DNA from: Clostridia bacterium
GTDB taxonomy: Bacteria > Bacillota > Clostridia > Oscillospirales > CAG-272
Assembly (NCBI GenBank): GCA_017466375.1
Contig: JAFTUH010000044.1
Location: 21,153 to 85,152 of the forward strand
DNA length: 64,000 bases
Direction: 5' to 3'
Positions 51,604-60,388 of the stretch are shown piece by piece. The notes beneath the pieces are model-generated. The model was not told where the DNA came from and made no database searches. It worked only from the letters and a program-made list of their open reading frames with translations. How positions within the stretch are numbered: the stretch's first letter is position 1; each line of letters starts with the position of its first letter. The position numbers and the translations under genes are program-made.

Positions 51604-52176
51604 ATGGAGCTTTTGGAAAAGCGAATCTTGAAAGACGGCAAAGTGGGCGCCGGAAATGTACTGAAGGTGGACAGCTTTCTGAATCATCAGATTGACGTGC
51701 CGTTTCTCTCCGAGCTCGGCAAAGAATTTTATCGCCTTTTCAAGGACTGCGGCATCACGAAGGTTCTGACGATCGAAGCCTCCGGCATCGGCATCGCCTG
51801 CCTTACTGCGGCACACTTTGGCGTGCCGGTCGTGTTCGCAAAAAAAACGCACACCAACAATATTTTCGCGGACGTATACACCTCGTCCGTGTACTCCTAC
51901 ACACATCAGAAAACATACGACATCGTCGTCTCCAAGCAGTTTCTGCACGCTGATGACCGCGTACTGATCATTGACGATTTTCTCGCTAAGGGCAGTGCCC
52001 TGCTCGCTTTGCTTTCCTTAATTAAAGATGCGGGGGCCACCGTTGTCGGTGCGGGTATCGTCATTGAAAAGGCGTACCAGAACGGCGGACAGATCGTGCG
52101 TGACACGGGCGTTCGCGTGGAATCGCTCGCGCGGATCGCATCCATGACGGAAGAGGGCGGCGTCGTTTTCTGCTGA
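51604..52176 (+). CDS. xpt: Xanthine phosphoribosyltransferase
   Basis: A 190-residue purine salvage enzyme. VLTIEASGIGIACLTAAHFG, KKTHTNNIF, and the PRPP loop VLIIDDFLAKGSA are the family motifs. It sits directly upstream of the BMP-type nucleoside importer operon, linking uptake with salvage. Confidence 0.95.
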   Translation: MELLEKRILKDGKVGAGNVLKVDSFLNHQIDVPFLSELGKEFYRLFKDCGITKVLTIEASGIGIACLTAAHFGVPVVFAKKTHTNNIFADVYTSSVYSYTHQKTYDIVVSKQFLHADDRVLIIDDFLAKGSALLALLSLIKDAGATVVGAGIVIEKAYQNGGQIVRDTGVRVESLARIASMTEEGGVVFC

Positions 52177-52265
52177 TTGGCTCTTGAGTCGTTTTCACTT
52201 TCGATTTATAAAGGCTCCGGCTTTTGTAAATAAATATTACAACTCATTTTGAGGAGGAAAATCCC

Positions 52266-53468
52266 ATGTTCAAGAAAATCCTGTCCCTGTGCCTTGCAGT
52301 GCTCATGGTTGCAGCTCTCGCTGTTTCTATGGCATCCTGCAACAAGTCCGACGCTGATTTCAAGCTTGGCGTCATCCTGCTCCACTCCGAAACGTCCACC
52401 TACGACCTCAACTTCATTGAGGCTGTAAACCGCGCGAAAGAGCAGCTCGGTCTCTCCGACTCTCAGGTTATTATGATGAGAGATATCCCGGAGTCCAACG
52501 CTGTATACGAGGCTGCTGCTGACCTGGTTGACCAGGGCTGCGACGTCATCTTCGCAAACAGCTTCGGTCACGAGACCTACCTTCTGAAGGCTGCTAAGGA
52601 ATTCACCGACGTTGAATTCTGCCACGCAACCGGTACGATGGCTCACACCGAAAAGCTTGACAACTTCCACAACGCATTCGCTTCTATCTACGAGGGTCGT
52701 TACCTTGCAGGCGTTGCCGCAGGCATGAAGCTCAACGAGATGATCGAGGCTGGCACCATCACCGCTGAAGAGGCTAAGATGGGCTACGTCGGCGCATTCA
52801 CCTATGCTGAAGTTATCTCCGGCTACACCTCCTTCTACCTCGGCGCTAAGTCCGTATGCCCGTCCGTCACGATGGACGTACAGTTCACCGGCGAGTGGTA
52901 CGATGAGATCAAGGAGAAGGACGCTGCTACCGCACTCATCAACAACAACTGCGTACTGATCAGCCAGCATGCTGACTCCATGGGCGCTCCCTCCGTTTGT
53001 GAGGAGAAGAACGTTCCGAACGTTTCCTACAACGGCAGCACCGTTGCTTCCTGCCCGAACACCTTCATCGTATCCTCCAAGATCGACTGGACGCCTTACT
53101 TCGTATACATCTGCGAGCAGGCAATGGCAGGCAAGGCAATCGCTGCTGACTGGACCGGCACTCTCGCTACCGGCTCCGTTGCTCTCTCCGATGTAAACAC
53201 GCAGGCTGCTGCTGCAGGCACCGTTGAGAAGCTCGCTGAGGTTAAGGCTGCTCTTCAGGACGGCTCCCTCAAGGTATTCAACACCGCTACCTTCACCAAG
53301 GACGGCGAGACGCTCACCTCTTACATGGCTGACGTTGACACCGACGAGACATTCACGCCCGATACCGAGGCTATCAAGGACGGTTACTTCCACGAGTCCG
53401 AATACCGCAGTGCTCCGTACTTCGATATTCAGATCGACGGAATCACCCTTCTGAACACCAAATTCTGA
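52266..53468 (+). CDS. BMP-family substrate-binding lipoprotein
   Basis: A 400-residue lipoprotein of the Med/BmpA type, binding nucleosides outside the cell. Signal peptide with lipobox SMASC; family segments LGVILLHSETSTYDLNF, DVIFANSFGHE, GRYLAGVAAGM, and a GYTSFYLGA block. GAGGAGGAAA precedes the ATG. First of four genes for a full ABC importer; a hairpin after it may lower downstream expression, as usual for binding proteins. Confidence 0.93.
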   Translation: MFKKILSLCLAVLMVAALAVSMASCNKSDADFKLGVILLHSETSTYDLNFIEAVNRAKEQLGLSDSQVIMMRDIPESNAVYEAAADLVDQGCDVIFANSFGHETYLLKAAKEFTDVEFCHATGTMAHTEKLDNFHNAFASIYEGRYLAGVAAGMKLNEMIEAGTITAEEAKMGYVGAFTYAEVISGYTSFYLGAKSVCPSVTMDVQFTGEWYDEIKEKDAATALINNNCVLISQHADSMGAPSVCEEKNVPNVSYNGSTVASCPNTFIVSSKIDWTPYFVYICEQAMAGKAIAADWTGTLATGSVALSDVNTQAAAAGTVEKLAEVKAALQDGSLKVFNTATFTKDGETLTSYMADVDTDETFTPDTEAIKDGYFHESEYRSAPYFDIQIDGITLLNTKF

Positions 53469-53478
53469 TCCCAATATA

Positions 53479-53528
53479 CCGCAACCATGACAGGCGGAGC
53501 ATACACGCTCCGCTTGTCGCGGTTTTTA
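53479..53528 (+). terminator. Attenuating hairpin between binding protein and ATPase genes
   Basis: Arms at 53489-53500 and 53507-53518 with outer CCGC/GCGG pairing and TTTTT. It probably reduces transcription into the ATPase gene. Confidence 0.7.
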
Positions 53529-53607
53529 CAGCGTTTAAGCTACTCTCCGACGGCTGTCGGGGAGGTGCTTAAGATCTGTAAAGCATACTTTGTATTGGAG
53601 GAGCTTC

Positions 53608-55158
53608 ATGAACAAACAGGTTGCTCTGGAGATGAAACAAGTCTCCAAGTATTTCGGCAGTCTTGCGGCAAACAAGAACGTCGACTTGACCGTTTACCGC
53701 GGCGAGATCCTTGCGATCCTCGGCGAGAACGGTTGCGGAAAAACGACGCTCATGAACATGATCGCAGGCATCTACTACCCCGATCACGGTTCCATCTTTG
53801 TGGACGGCGAGGAAGCGATCATCCGCTCGCCGAAGGATGCCTTTCATCACGGCATTGGCATGATCCATCAGCACTTCAAGCTGGTAGACATCTTCACTGC
53901 CGCCGAGAACATCGTTCTCGGTGTGAATGACGGCAAGTCTTACAACATCAAAGAGGTCAACCGCCGCGTAGGAGAGATCGCAGACAAATACGGTTTCCAC
54001 GTGGATCCGAAAAAGAAGATCTACGAGATGTCCGTTTCGGAAAAGCAAACGGTCGAGATCCTGAAGGTCCTCTACCGCGGTGCGGACATTCTGATTTTGG
54101 ACGAGCCCTCCGCGGTTCTGACACCGCAGGAAACGGACAGGCTTTTTGAAATCCTCAGCCGCATGCGCGAGGATGGAAAATCCATCCTTATCATTACGCA
54201 TAAGCTGCATGAGGTCATGTCCATCTCCGACCGTGTTGCCGTTCTCCGCAAGGGCGAGCACATCGCCACCGTCGAAACGGCATCGACCTCTCCTGCCGAG
54301 CTTACCGAAATGATGGTCGGCAAAAAGGTGGAGCTGAATATTGACCGCCCCGAGCCGAAAAACGTAACCGACCGATTGGAAGTCAAAGGACTGTCTCTGA
54401 CGAACCCAGAGGGCATCAAGGTTCTGGACAATATTTCCTTCGTCGCGCGTTCCGGTGAGATCCTCGGCATCGCGGGTATCGCCGGAAGCGGTCAGAAGGA
54501 GCTTCTCGAATCCATTGCCGGTCTTTCTCACCCCACGACGGGCGAGATCATTTACAACAATCCAAAAACCGGAACCGCCGAAAACCTGCGCGATAAGGAT
54601 CCGGTTGCCATCCGTGAATTGGGCGTCCGACTCTCCTTCGTACCCGAGGACCGTCTCGGTATGGGACTTGTCGGAAACATGGACATTGTCGACAACATGA
54701 TGCTCCGCTCCTACCGCAAGGGACACTCCATGTTCGTTGACCGCAAAAAGCCGCGAGATCTGGCAAACCGCATCGTAGCCGAGCTTGAAGTATCCACGCC
54801 CAACACGCACACCCCCGTCCGCCGTCTTTCCGGCGGTAACGTACAGAAGGTGCTCGTCGGCCGCGAGATCGCCGCATCGCCTACCGTTCTGATGGCGGCT
54901 TACCCCGTCCGCGGTCTTGACATCAACTCGTCCTACACGATCTACAGTCTTCTCACAAAGCAGAAGGAAAACGGCGTCGCCGTCGTCTTCGTCGGAGAGG
55001 ATCTGGACGTGCTCGTGGAGATCTGCGACCGCATTCTCGTGCTTTGCGCAGGTCGCGTCACGGGTATTCTGGACGGACGCACCACCACCAAGGAAGAGAT
55101 CGGTCTTCTGATGACGAAAACGGAAGTAAAGGAGGAGTCCGGCAATGAAAACGGCTAA
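53608..55158 (+). CDS. Nucleoside ABC importer ATPase (two nucleotide domains)
   Basis: A 516-residue tandem ATPase starting at ATG 53608 after TTGGAGGAG. The first domain has Walker A GENGCGKTT, Q-loop HQHFKL, and Walker B ILILDEPSAVL. The second has GIAGSGQKELL, LSGGNVQK, and a Walker B site changed to LMAAYPVRGLD, as in sugar/nucleoside-type tandem ATPases. It energises the two permeases that follow and overlaps the first by 14 bases. Confidence 0.94.
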   Translation: MNKQVALEMKQVSKYFGSLAANKNVDLTVYRGEILAILGENGCGKTTLMNMIAGIYYPDHGSIFVDGEEAIIRSPKDAFHHGIGMIHQHFKLVDIFTAAENIVLGVNDGKSYNIKEVNRRVGEIADKYGFHVDPKKKIYEMSVSEKQTVEILKVLYRGADILILDEPSAVLTPQETDRLFEILSRMREDGKSILIITHKLHEVMSISDRVAVLRKGEHIATVETASTSPAELTEMMVGKKVELNIDRPEPKNVTDRLEVKGLSLTNPEGIKVLDNISFVARSGEILGIAGIAGSGQKELLESIAGLSHPTTGEIIYNNPKTGTAENLRDKDPVAIRELGVRLSFVPEDRLGMGLVGNMDIVDNMMLRSYRKGHSMFVDRKKPRDLANRIVAELEVSTPNTHTPVRRLSGGNVQKVLVGREIAASPTVLMAAYPVRGLDINSSYTIYSLLTKQKENGVAVVFVGEDLDVLVEICDRILVLCAGRVTGILDGRTTTKEEIGLLMTKTEVKEESGNENG

Positions 55159-56242
55159 CAAACCGGTGAGCGAGCCCTTGGTTCACGTAGTCAAGCGTGA
55201 CGCTTTGCCTCTTTGGAAATCTCTGCTGATCCGCGTACTCGCTGTGGTCGCGGCACTGTTGTTCTGCTCCCTGCTCTCCGTTCTGATGATTCACGCAAAT
55301 CCGTTTGAATTCATCGACACGATGTTTGACGGATCCTTCGGTTCCTCCCGCCGCCTTTGGAAATTTGCCAAGGACGCCGCGGTTCTTCTCTGCATTTCCT
55401 TGGCAGTTACCCCTGCCTTCCGCATGCGATTCTGGAACATCGGCGCTGAGGGACAGACGCTGATCGGTGCTCTTTCCGCCGTTGCCGTTATGATCTATCT
55501 CGGCAACAAGGTCCCGAACGGTGTTCTTTTAATCCTCATGTTTATCGCCTCCGTCACCGTCGGCGCGATCTGGGGATGCATTCCCGCCATTTTCAAAGCG
55601 AAATGGCAAACCAACGAAACGCTCTTTACACTGATGATGAACTACGTGGCGACCGGTCTTGTCGCCTATTTCCTGCTTCTGTGGACGCCGAGCGGCTCGA
55701 GCGTTCTGGGTGAGCTTTCCGTCGGGCATCTTCCCGCTATCGGTCACGACTATCTGCTTCTGATCATTGCCGTATTGGTGCTCACCGTGCTCCTTTATAT
55801 CTACCTGCAGTACACGAAGCAGGGATATGAGATCTCCGTTGTCGGCGAAAGTGAAAACACAGCACGCTACATCGGCATCAACGTCAATAAGGTGATCATT
55901 CGCACGATGCTGCTCTCCGGCGCACTCTGCGGCGTAGCAGGTTTTTTGATCGTCGGTGCACTCGATCACTCCATCGCGACAACGACTGTCGGCGGCATGG
56001 GCTTCACGGCGATCATGGTTTCCTGGATGGCAAAATTCAACCCCCTCATCATGATCGGCACCTCGGCATTCATCACGTTTCTGGATCAGGGTGCCGCGCA
56101 GATCACCACGAACTTTGATATCGATTCCGCCTTCCCCTCAATGGTCGTCGGCATCGTGCTGTTCTTCGTGATCGGCTGCGAATTCTTTATCGGATACAAG
56201 CCGAAATTCCGTCAGAATATTCACAAGGGAGGTAAAGCGTAA
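55145..56242 (+). CDS. Nucleoside ABC importer permease 1
   Basis: A 365-residue membrane protein with about nine segments, of the BPD_transp_2 family (FWNIGAEGQTLIGALSAVAV, WGCIPAIFKAKWQTNETLFT, GLLSGALCGVAG-like ALCGVAGFLI). It pairs with the next permease; stop and start share one base (TAATG). Confidence 0.93.
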   Translation: MKTANKPVSEPLVHVVKRDALPLWKSLLIRVLAVVAALLFCSLLSVLMIHANPFEFIDTMFDGSFGSSRRLWKFAKDAAVLLCISLAVTPAFRMRFWNIGAEGQTLIGALSAVAVMIYLGNKVPNGVLLILMFIASVTVGAIWGCIPAIFKAKWQTNETLFTLMMNYVATGLVAYFLLLWTPSGSSVLGELSVGHLPAIGHDYLLLIIAVLVLTVLLYIYLQYTKQGYEISVVGESENTARYIGINVNKVIIRTMLLSGALCGVAGFLIVGALDHSIATTTVGGMGFTAIMVSWMAKFNPLIMIGTSAFITFLDQGAAQITTNFDIDSAFPSMVVGIVLFFVIGCEFFIGYKPKFRQNIHKGGKA

Positions 56243-57219
56243 TGGAACAGTTTTTCGCATCGTTTCTTGACTATTTTCTGACTGCCTTCGCCCTCGGTAT
56301 GACCTTCCTGTACGGCTGTACCGGTGAGATCCTCACGGAAAAAGCGGGACACCTGAACCTCGGTATCCCCGGCATCATGTGCATCGGAGGCGCCTGCGGC
56401 TGTCTTGCGCTCAAGCTGATGAGCGGTGCCGCCGTTCCGCCCGTTCTTCTCGTGATCATCGCCATTCTCGCCTCCTTTGCGGGCGGCGCGATCATGGGTG
56501 TCATCTACTGCTTCTTGACCGTCACGCTGAAAGCGAACCAGAACGTAACCGGTCTTGCTATGACCACGTTCGGCGTTGGTACGACGAAGTTTATCATGTC
56601 GGATATGTCCTCCGCCAAGGAAGCAACGCAGTCCTACCTCTACGCGCTGAAGTATTTCCGCTATCCCTTCGGTGAAAGCGGAAGTGCGCTCGTCTATAAC
56701 GGCTTTATGGTGGTTTTGGCCATCGTTATCGCGCTTGCTGCCGCATACGTTCTCAACCGTACTCGCGTCGGACTTCATCTCCGCTCGGTCGGCGAGAATC
56801 CCGCAACGGCTGACGCGGTCGGCATCAACGTCACAGGGTACAAATACGTTGCTACCTGCGTCGGAAGCGGCATTGCTGCACTCGGCGGACTGTTTTACAT
56901 CATGTGCTGGTCCGGCTCGTGCGACGCGTATAAGAGTATTGAAAAGCTCGGATGGCTGTCCGTGGCTCTCGTAATCTTCACCCTTTGGCGTCCGAATATC
57001 AGCATCATCGGCTCTGCCCTGTTTGGTCTTTTGTACCTCGCGGGCAACCGAATCCCCACCCTGCTCGGCATCCAGTTTGACATGAGCGTAACGAAGCTTC
57101 TGGAGATCCTGCCGTACGCGGTTACCACGATCGTGCTGATCGTCACAAGCGTCAGCAAAAAGCGGGAGAATCAGCCGCCCGCCGGTCTCGGCATTCCGTA
57201 TTTCCGCGAGGAAAGATAA
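56242..57219 (+). CDS. Nucleoside ABC importer permease 2
   Basis: A 325-residue BPD_transp_2 permease (LTEKAGHLNLGIPGIMCIGG, RSVGENPATADAVGINVTGY, GGLFYIMCWSG). It completes the importer. The order binding protein, ATPase, permease, permease matches known guanosine/purine nucleoside systems. Confidence 0.93.
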   Translation: MEQFFASFLDYFLTAFALGMTFLYGCTGEILTEKAGHLNLGIPGIMCIGGACGCLALKLMSGAAVPPVLLVIIAILASFAGGAIMGVIYCFLTVTLKANQNVTGLAMTTFGVGTTKFIMSDMSSAKEATQSYLYALKYFRYPFGESGSALVYNGFMVVLAIVIALAAAYVLNRTRVGLHLRSVGENPATADAVGINVTGYKYVATCVGSGIAALGGLFYIMCWSGSCDAYKSIEKLGWLSVALVIFTLWRPNISIIGSALFGLLYLAGNRIPTLLGIQFDMSVTKLLEILPYAVTTIVLIVTSVSKKRENQPPAGLGIPYFREER

Positions 57220-57224
57220 TAAAA

Positions 57225-57251
57225 ACAGCCGTCCTTTTTCGGGGCGGCTGT
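57225..57251 (+). terminator. Hairpin between permease and HAD genes
   Basis: ACAGCCG and CGGCTGT arms with an inner CC/GG. No T run, so read-through into the HAD gene is likely. Confidence 0.45.
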
Positions 57252-57268
57252 AAACTTGTGAGGTAATT

Positions 57269-58039
57269 ATGGGAAAGTATTCGGGATATCTGATCGCAAG
57301 CGACATTGACGGCACGCTGACTGTCGGCGGTGCGTTGCCCGAGGCAAATCTCGACGCGATCCGCCGTTTTCAGGCCGAGGGCGGTCGGTTCACCATCTGT
57401 ACGGGGCGAACACCGGGATATCTGCCCACGCTCCCGTTCCGATGCAATGCACCGGCCGCAACGATCAACGGCACACTTCTGAGCGATGAGGACGGCGTGC
57501 CTCTTCTGCGGATGCCGCTGGATGACAGCGTAGCACAGATCCTGCCGGCACTGCTTGAGAAATTCCCGAATATCTCCTTCGTGGAACGGTATTTTGAAAA
57601 GACAACCGTCAGCTGGCACCGCAGAGAAAACAGTACGGATTACAGCGTGCTGCTGACACCGGAAACGACGTACAAGTTCATCTTCGCCTGCGGATCGGAG
57701 GAAAACGCCTTCGCACTGATCGCTTATCTGAAAGAGGTTTGCGGCGACCGATGCGACGTGAATCGCTGTGCACCGCCTACCGTCGAGCTTCTCACCAAAG
57801 AAAGCGGAAAAGGCGCGTGCCTCAGACATATGCGGACGCTTCTTCCCGATGTGCACACATTTATCGCGGTGGGGGATTTCGACAACGATCTCACGATGAT
57901 CAAAGAGGCGGACATCGGCTGTGCTGTCGGCAACGCGGGAGACTCGCTCAAAATGATTGCGGACCGAATAATCTGCCGAAATGACGAATGTGCGATCGCG
58001 TATATTGTGGACACGCTGATCCCGTCTTTGGGAAAATGA
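57269..58039 (+). CDS. HAD-superfamily phosphatase, Cof type
   Basis: A 256-residue HAD-IIB phosphatase. Motif I ASDIDGTLTV, motif II CTGRTPG, motif III Lys in KESGKGACL, motif IV VGDFDNDLTMIKEA. Acts on sugar or nucleotide phosphates; substrate unknown. It may be co-transcribed with the nucleoside importer. Confidence 0.9.
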   Translation: MGKYSGYLIASDIDGTLTVGGALPEANLDAIRRFQAEGGRFTICTGRTPGYLPTLPFRCNAPAATINGTLLSDEDGVPLLRMPLDDSVAQILPALLEKFPNISFVERYFEKTTVSWHRRENSTDYSVLLTPETTYKFIFACGSEENAFALIAYLKEVCGDRCDVNRCAPPTVELLTKESGKGACLRHMRTLLPDVHTFIAVGDFDNDLTMIKEADIGCAVGNAGDSLKMIADRIICRNDECAIAYIVDTLIPSLGK

Positions 58040-58048
58040 CCAATATAA

Positions 58049-58080
58049 AACACCGCAGAGACGTTCTGCGGTGTTTTTTT
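58049..58080. terminator. Bidirectional terminator between HAD and epimerase genes
   Basis: Eleven-base arms (58049-58059 and 58065-58075) then TTTTTTT; convergent genes. Confidence 0.9.
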
Positions 58081-58097
58081 GTGCACTTATATTCAGA

Positions 58098-58976
58098 TTA
58101 CAGTCCGATCGTGATGGAATAGCTGTGGTTCGCCGTTGCACCTGCTGCGAGGTGGAAGAGATCGCGCTTCTCCATGATATCGGTGCTCTTGCCGAAATAG
58201 TCCGGGATGCTCGTCCACGGCTCGATGCAGACGTACGGTGCTGCAACAAGCGGCTTGTGCCAGAGGCTTACGTAATTCATGCCGTCGTAGCGGAGTGTGA
58301 CGCTCTTGTCCGTCGCGGTGGATTTCAGCGAAACTGCCTTCGCCATATCGGTGATGATGACCGCATCGTTATCGAACATATCGTGGCTGAGGCGGCGGAT
58401 CTTTCTGCCCTCCATTGCCAGCGGACGAAGCGCCTCTGTAATGAAGCACTGCTCGCAGACGATCTCCTTGACGTCGCACTCGCTCTCAAACTCGAGATAG
58501 TAGTCGGTAAACTCACCTGCCCCGCCGAAGGGAACATTGAAGCCGGGGTGACCGCCGACTGCGTACGGCATGGTGTTCTCGCCCTTGTTCTCCACCTTGA
58601 AATCGGTGCGGACGGTGGTGCCTTCAAGGGTATGCGTGATGGTGAACGCAAAGTTGAACGGATACTGCGCGAGGGTCGTCTCGTCAGCGGTGAGGGTCAT
58701 AGCGATGGACGTCGGCGTCTTCTCAGCAAGCGTGAACTCCATCTTGCGTGCGAAGCCGTGACAGCCGATCTCGTATGTTTTGCCCTCATAGGTGCATTTG
58801 CCGTCGGTCAGTCTGCCGCAGATCGGGAACATGGACGGTGCGTGCTGTGCCCAGTACTCGGGATCGCCGATCCACAGATACTCCGTGTCGTCATTCTTGC
58901 CGATGATGGAAACAACCTCGCATCCGACGGAATCGACCGTTACCTTCAAAGATTCGTTTTCAATGATGAACTGCAT
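58098..58976 (-). CDS. Aldose 1-epimerase family protein (LacX-like)
   Basis: A 292-residue galactose mutarotase-like protein. Landmarks: GCEVVSIIGKNDDTEYLWIG, HGFARKMEF, and GGHPGFNVPF with the catalytic His region, and CIEPWTSIPD with the catalytic Glu. Closest to the LacX/YeaD type, acting on hexoses or hexose phosphates. Monocistronic with its own promoter. Confidence 0.9.
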   Translation of the reverse strand: MQFIIENESLKVTVDSVGCEVVSIIGKNDDTEYLWIGDPEYWAQHAPSMFPICGRLTDGKCTYEGKTYEIGCHGFARKMEFTLAEKTPTSIAMTLTADETTLAQYPFNFAFTITHTLEGTTVRTDFKVENKGENTMPYAVGGHPGFNVPFGGAGEFTDYYLEFESECDVKEIVCEQCFITEALRPLAMEGRKIRRLSHDMFDNDAVIITDMAKAVSLKSTATDKSVTLRYDGMNYVSLWHKPLVAAPYVCIEPWTSIPDYFGKSTDIMEKRDLFHLAAGATANHSYSITIGL

Positions 58977-59020
58977 GATGATCTCCTTAATTTCGGAATA
59001 ACTCCGTATTTTACCTATCC

Positions 59021-59048
59021 ATTATATCACACCCGTGAAAAAATGCAA
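59021..59048 (-). promoter_or_regulatory. Promoter of epimerase gene
   Basis: Minus strand TTGCAT (59043-59048), 16-base spacer, TATAAT (59021-59026). Confidence 0.7.
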
Positions 59049-59071
59049 CAGGATTGCAGAAATTTCCGTGA

Positions 59072-59100
59072 TTGACTTTTCGCCCTTTTTGCGTTATACT
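59072..59100 (+). promoter_or_regulatory. Promoter of mutY
   Basis: TTGACT (59072-59077), 17-base spacer, TATACT (59095-59100). Confidence 0.85.
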
Positions 59101-59124
59101 TATAAAAAACGAAAGGAGTACGCC

Positions 59125-60141
59125 ATGCTGTCGATCGCGAACCCTCTGCTCACATGGTTCTACGAAAACCGCCGATCCCTTCCCTTCCGCGAGGATCCGA
59201 CGCCGTATCACATCTGGATCAGTGAGATCATGCTCCAGCAGACGCGCATGACGGCGGTACTCCCCTACTATGACCGATTCATCCGCGAGCTGCCGACCGT
59301 TGCCGATCTGGCGGCGTGTGACACGGATCGCCTGCACAAGCTGTGGGAGGGGCTCGGCTACTACTCCCGCGCAGACAATCTGAAACGGGCGGCGGAAGTC
59401 ATCTGCGAAACGTACGGCGGAGAACTTCCGGCAGATCACGGTGCACTTCTCGCGCTTCCGGGCATCGGGCCGTACACCGCGGGGGCGATCGCATCAATCA
59501 GCTTCGGTATCCCCGCGCCTGCCGTGGACGGAAACGTAATGCGCGTGTTTTCCCGTCTGTACAATGACCGTGCGGATATTACGCTCGGGGTAACAAAGTC
59601 GCGTGTGACGGAGCGCGTCACGGAGGAAATGCCGCAGGACAAAGCGGGCGATTTCAATCAGGCTCTGATGGAGCTCGGCGCGCTGATCTGTGTACCGGGG
59701 GAGCCAAAGTGCGAGAGCTGTCCGCTTGCCGATCTCTGCAGTGCATTTGGCGCCGGTACGGCAGCATCCCTGCCCGCCAAATCCCCGAAAAAACCGCGGC
59801 GCATCCAGCCCGTCACCGCTTTGCTCGTCCGATCACCGAAAGGGTGGCTTCTGCAAAAGCGTCCGCCGTCCGGACTGCTGAAAAACATGTGGCAGCCGTG
59901 GACAGTTGAAGAGGAAACGGATGCAGAGGCACTGCTGCACAAGATGCTCCCTGATGCAGCGATCGAACGCGAGCTGCAGCCCGCCAAGCACATCTTCTCG
60001 CACATCGAGTGGCACATCCGTGCGTATCTCGTGACGTGCGAGCAGGCGCCGGATTTCCCCGGATTCGTCTGGGCGGACGATATGCATGCCTATGCGATTC
60101 CCAACGCATTCAAGGCATACAAGGATATTCTGAATACATAA
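59125..60141 (+). CDS. mutY: A/G-specific adenine glycosylase
   Basis: A 338-residue base-excision enzyme removing adenine opposite 8-oxoG. ATG 59125 follows AAAGGAG. SEIMLQQTRM, the helix-hairpin-helix LPGIGPYTAGAIASI and the catalytic Asp in AVDGNVMRVFSR are present. Iron-sulfur Cys: CVPGEPKCESCPLADLC. A C-terminal Nudix-like domain recognises 8-oxoG. Works with the MutT-type Nudix proteins elsewhere in the window. Confidence 0.95.
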   Translation: MLSIANPLLTWFYENRRSLPFREDPTPYHIWISEIMLQQTRMTAVLPYYDRFIRELPTVADLAACDTDRLHKLWEGLGYYSRADNLKRAAEVICETYGGELPADHGALLALPGIGPYTAGAIASISFGIPAPAVDGNVMRVFSRLYNDRADITLGVTKSRVTERVTEEMPQDKAGDFNQALMELGALICVPGEPKCESCPLADLCSAFGAGTAASLPAKSPKKPRRIQPVTALLVRSPKGWLLQKRPPSGLLKNMWQPWTVEEETDAEALLHKMLPDAAIERELQPAKHIFSHIEWHIRAYLVTCEQAPDFPGFVWADDMHAYAIPNAFKAYKDILNT

Positions 60142-60145
60142 AGCG

Positions 60146-60182
60146 AGCACCGATCCCCGAAAAAACGGGTGTCGGTGCTTAT
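60146..60182 (+). terminator. Terminator after mutY
   Basis: AGCACCGA (60146-60153) and TCGGTGCT (60172-60179) with an inner CCG/CGG stem; tail TATAATTT. Confidence 0.65.
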
Positions 60183-60184
60183 AA

Positions 60185-60245
60185 TTTACAAATTGTTTAC
60201 ATGTAAGAATATTGTAAACTTTCATACACGGAAATGTAAACTTCC
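60185..60245 (+). promoter_or_regulatory. Repeat-rich region upstream of rpoB promoter
   Basis: Palindrome TTACATGTAA (60197-60206), TTTACA twice (60185-60190 and 60196-60201) and TGTAAACTT twice (60213-60221 and 60235-60243, 22 bases apart). They lie 30-90 bases upstream of the -35 box and look like binding sites. Confidence 0.45.
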
Positions 60246-60275
60246 GCTTTTTGGTATTGATTTTCAAAAATATTG

Positions 60276-60304
60276 TTGACATTGCGCCTTTTCAGTGATA
60301 AAAT
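60276..60304 (+). promoter_or_regulatory. Promoter of rpoB
   Basis: TTGACA (60276-60281), 17-base spacer, TAAAAT (60299-60304). rpoB therefore has its own promoter here rather than only reading from rplJL. Confidence 0.85.
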
Positions 60305-60388
60305 AGTACACTGTAATAAAATCGCCTTTTAGTGCGAATTTTATAGGTTTTCCCTATCAGGTACCCAAAAGAACGGAGTGATATTGGA

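Noticed and set aside
51485..51604. Purine riboswitch before xpt
   Set aside because: The promoter is only about 35 bases from the start codon, leaving no room for an aptamer.
52206..53474. 422-codon minus-strand frame
   Set aside because: Antisense of the BMP lipoprotein gene, which has a ribosome binding site and lipobox.
53569..55161. 530-codon minus-strand frame
   Set aside because: Antisense shadow of the nucleoside ABC ATPase, which has all Walker motifs on the plus strand.
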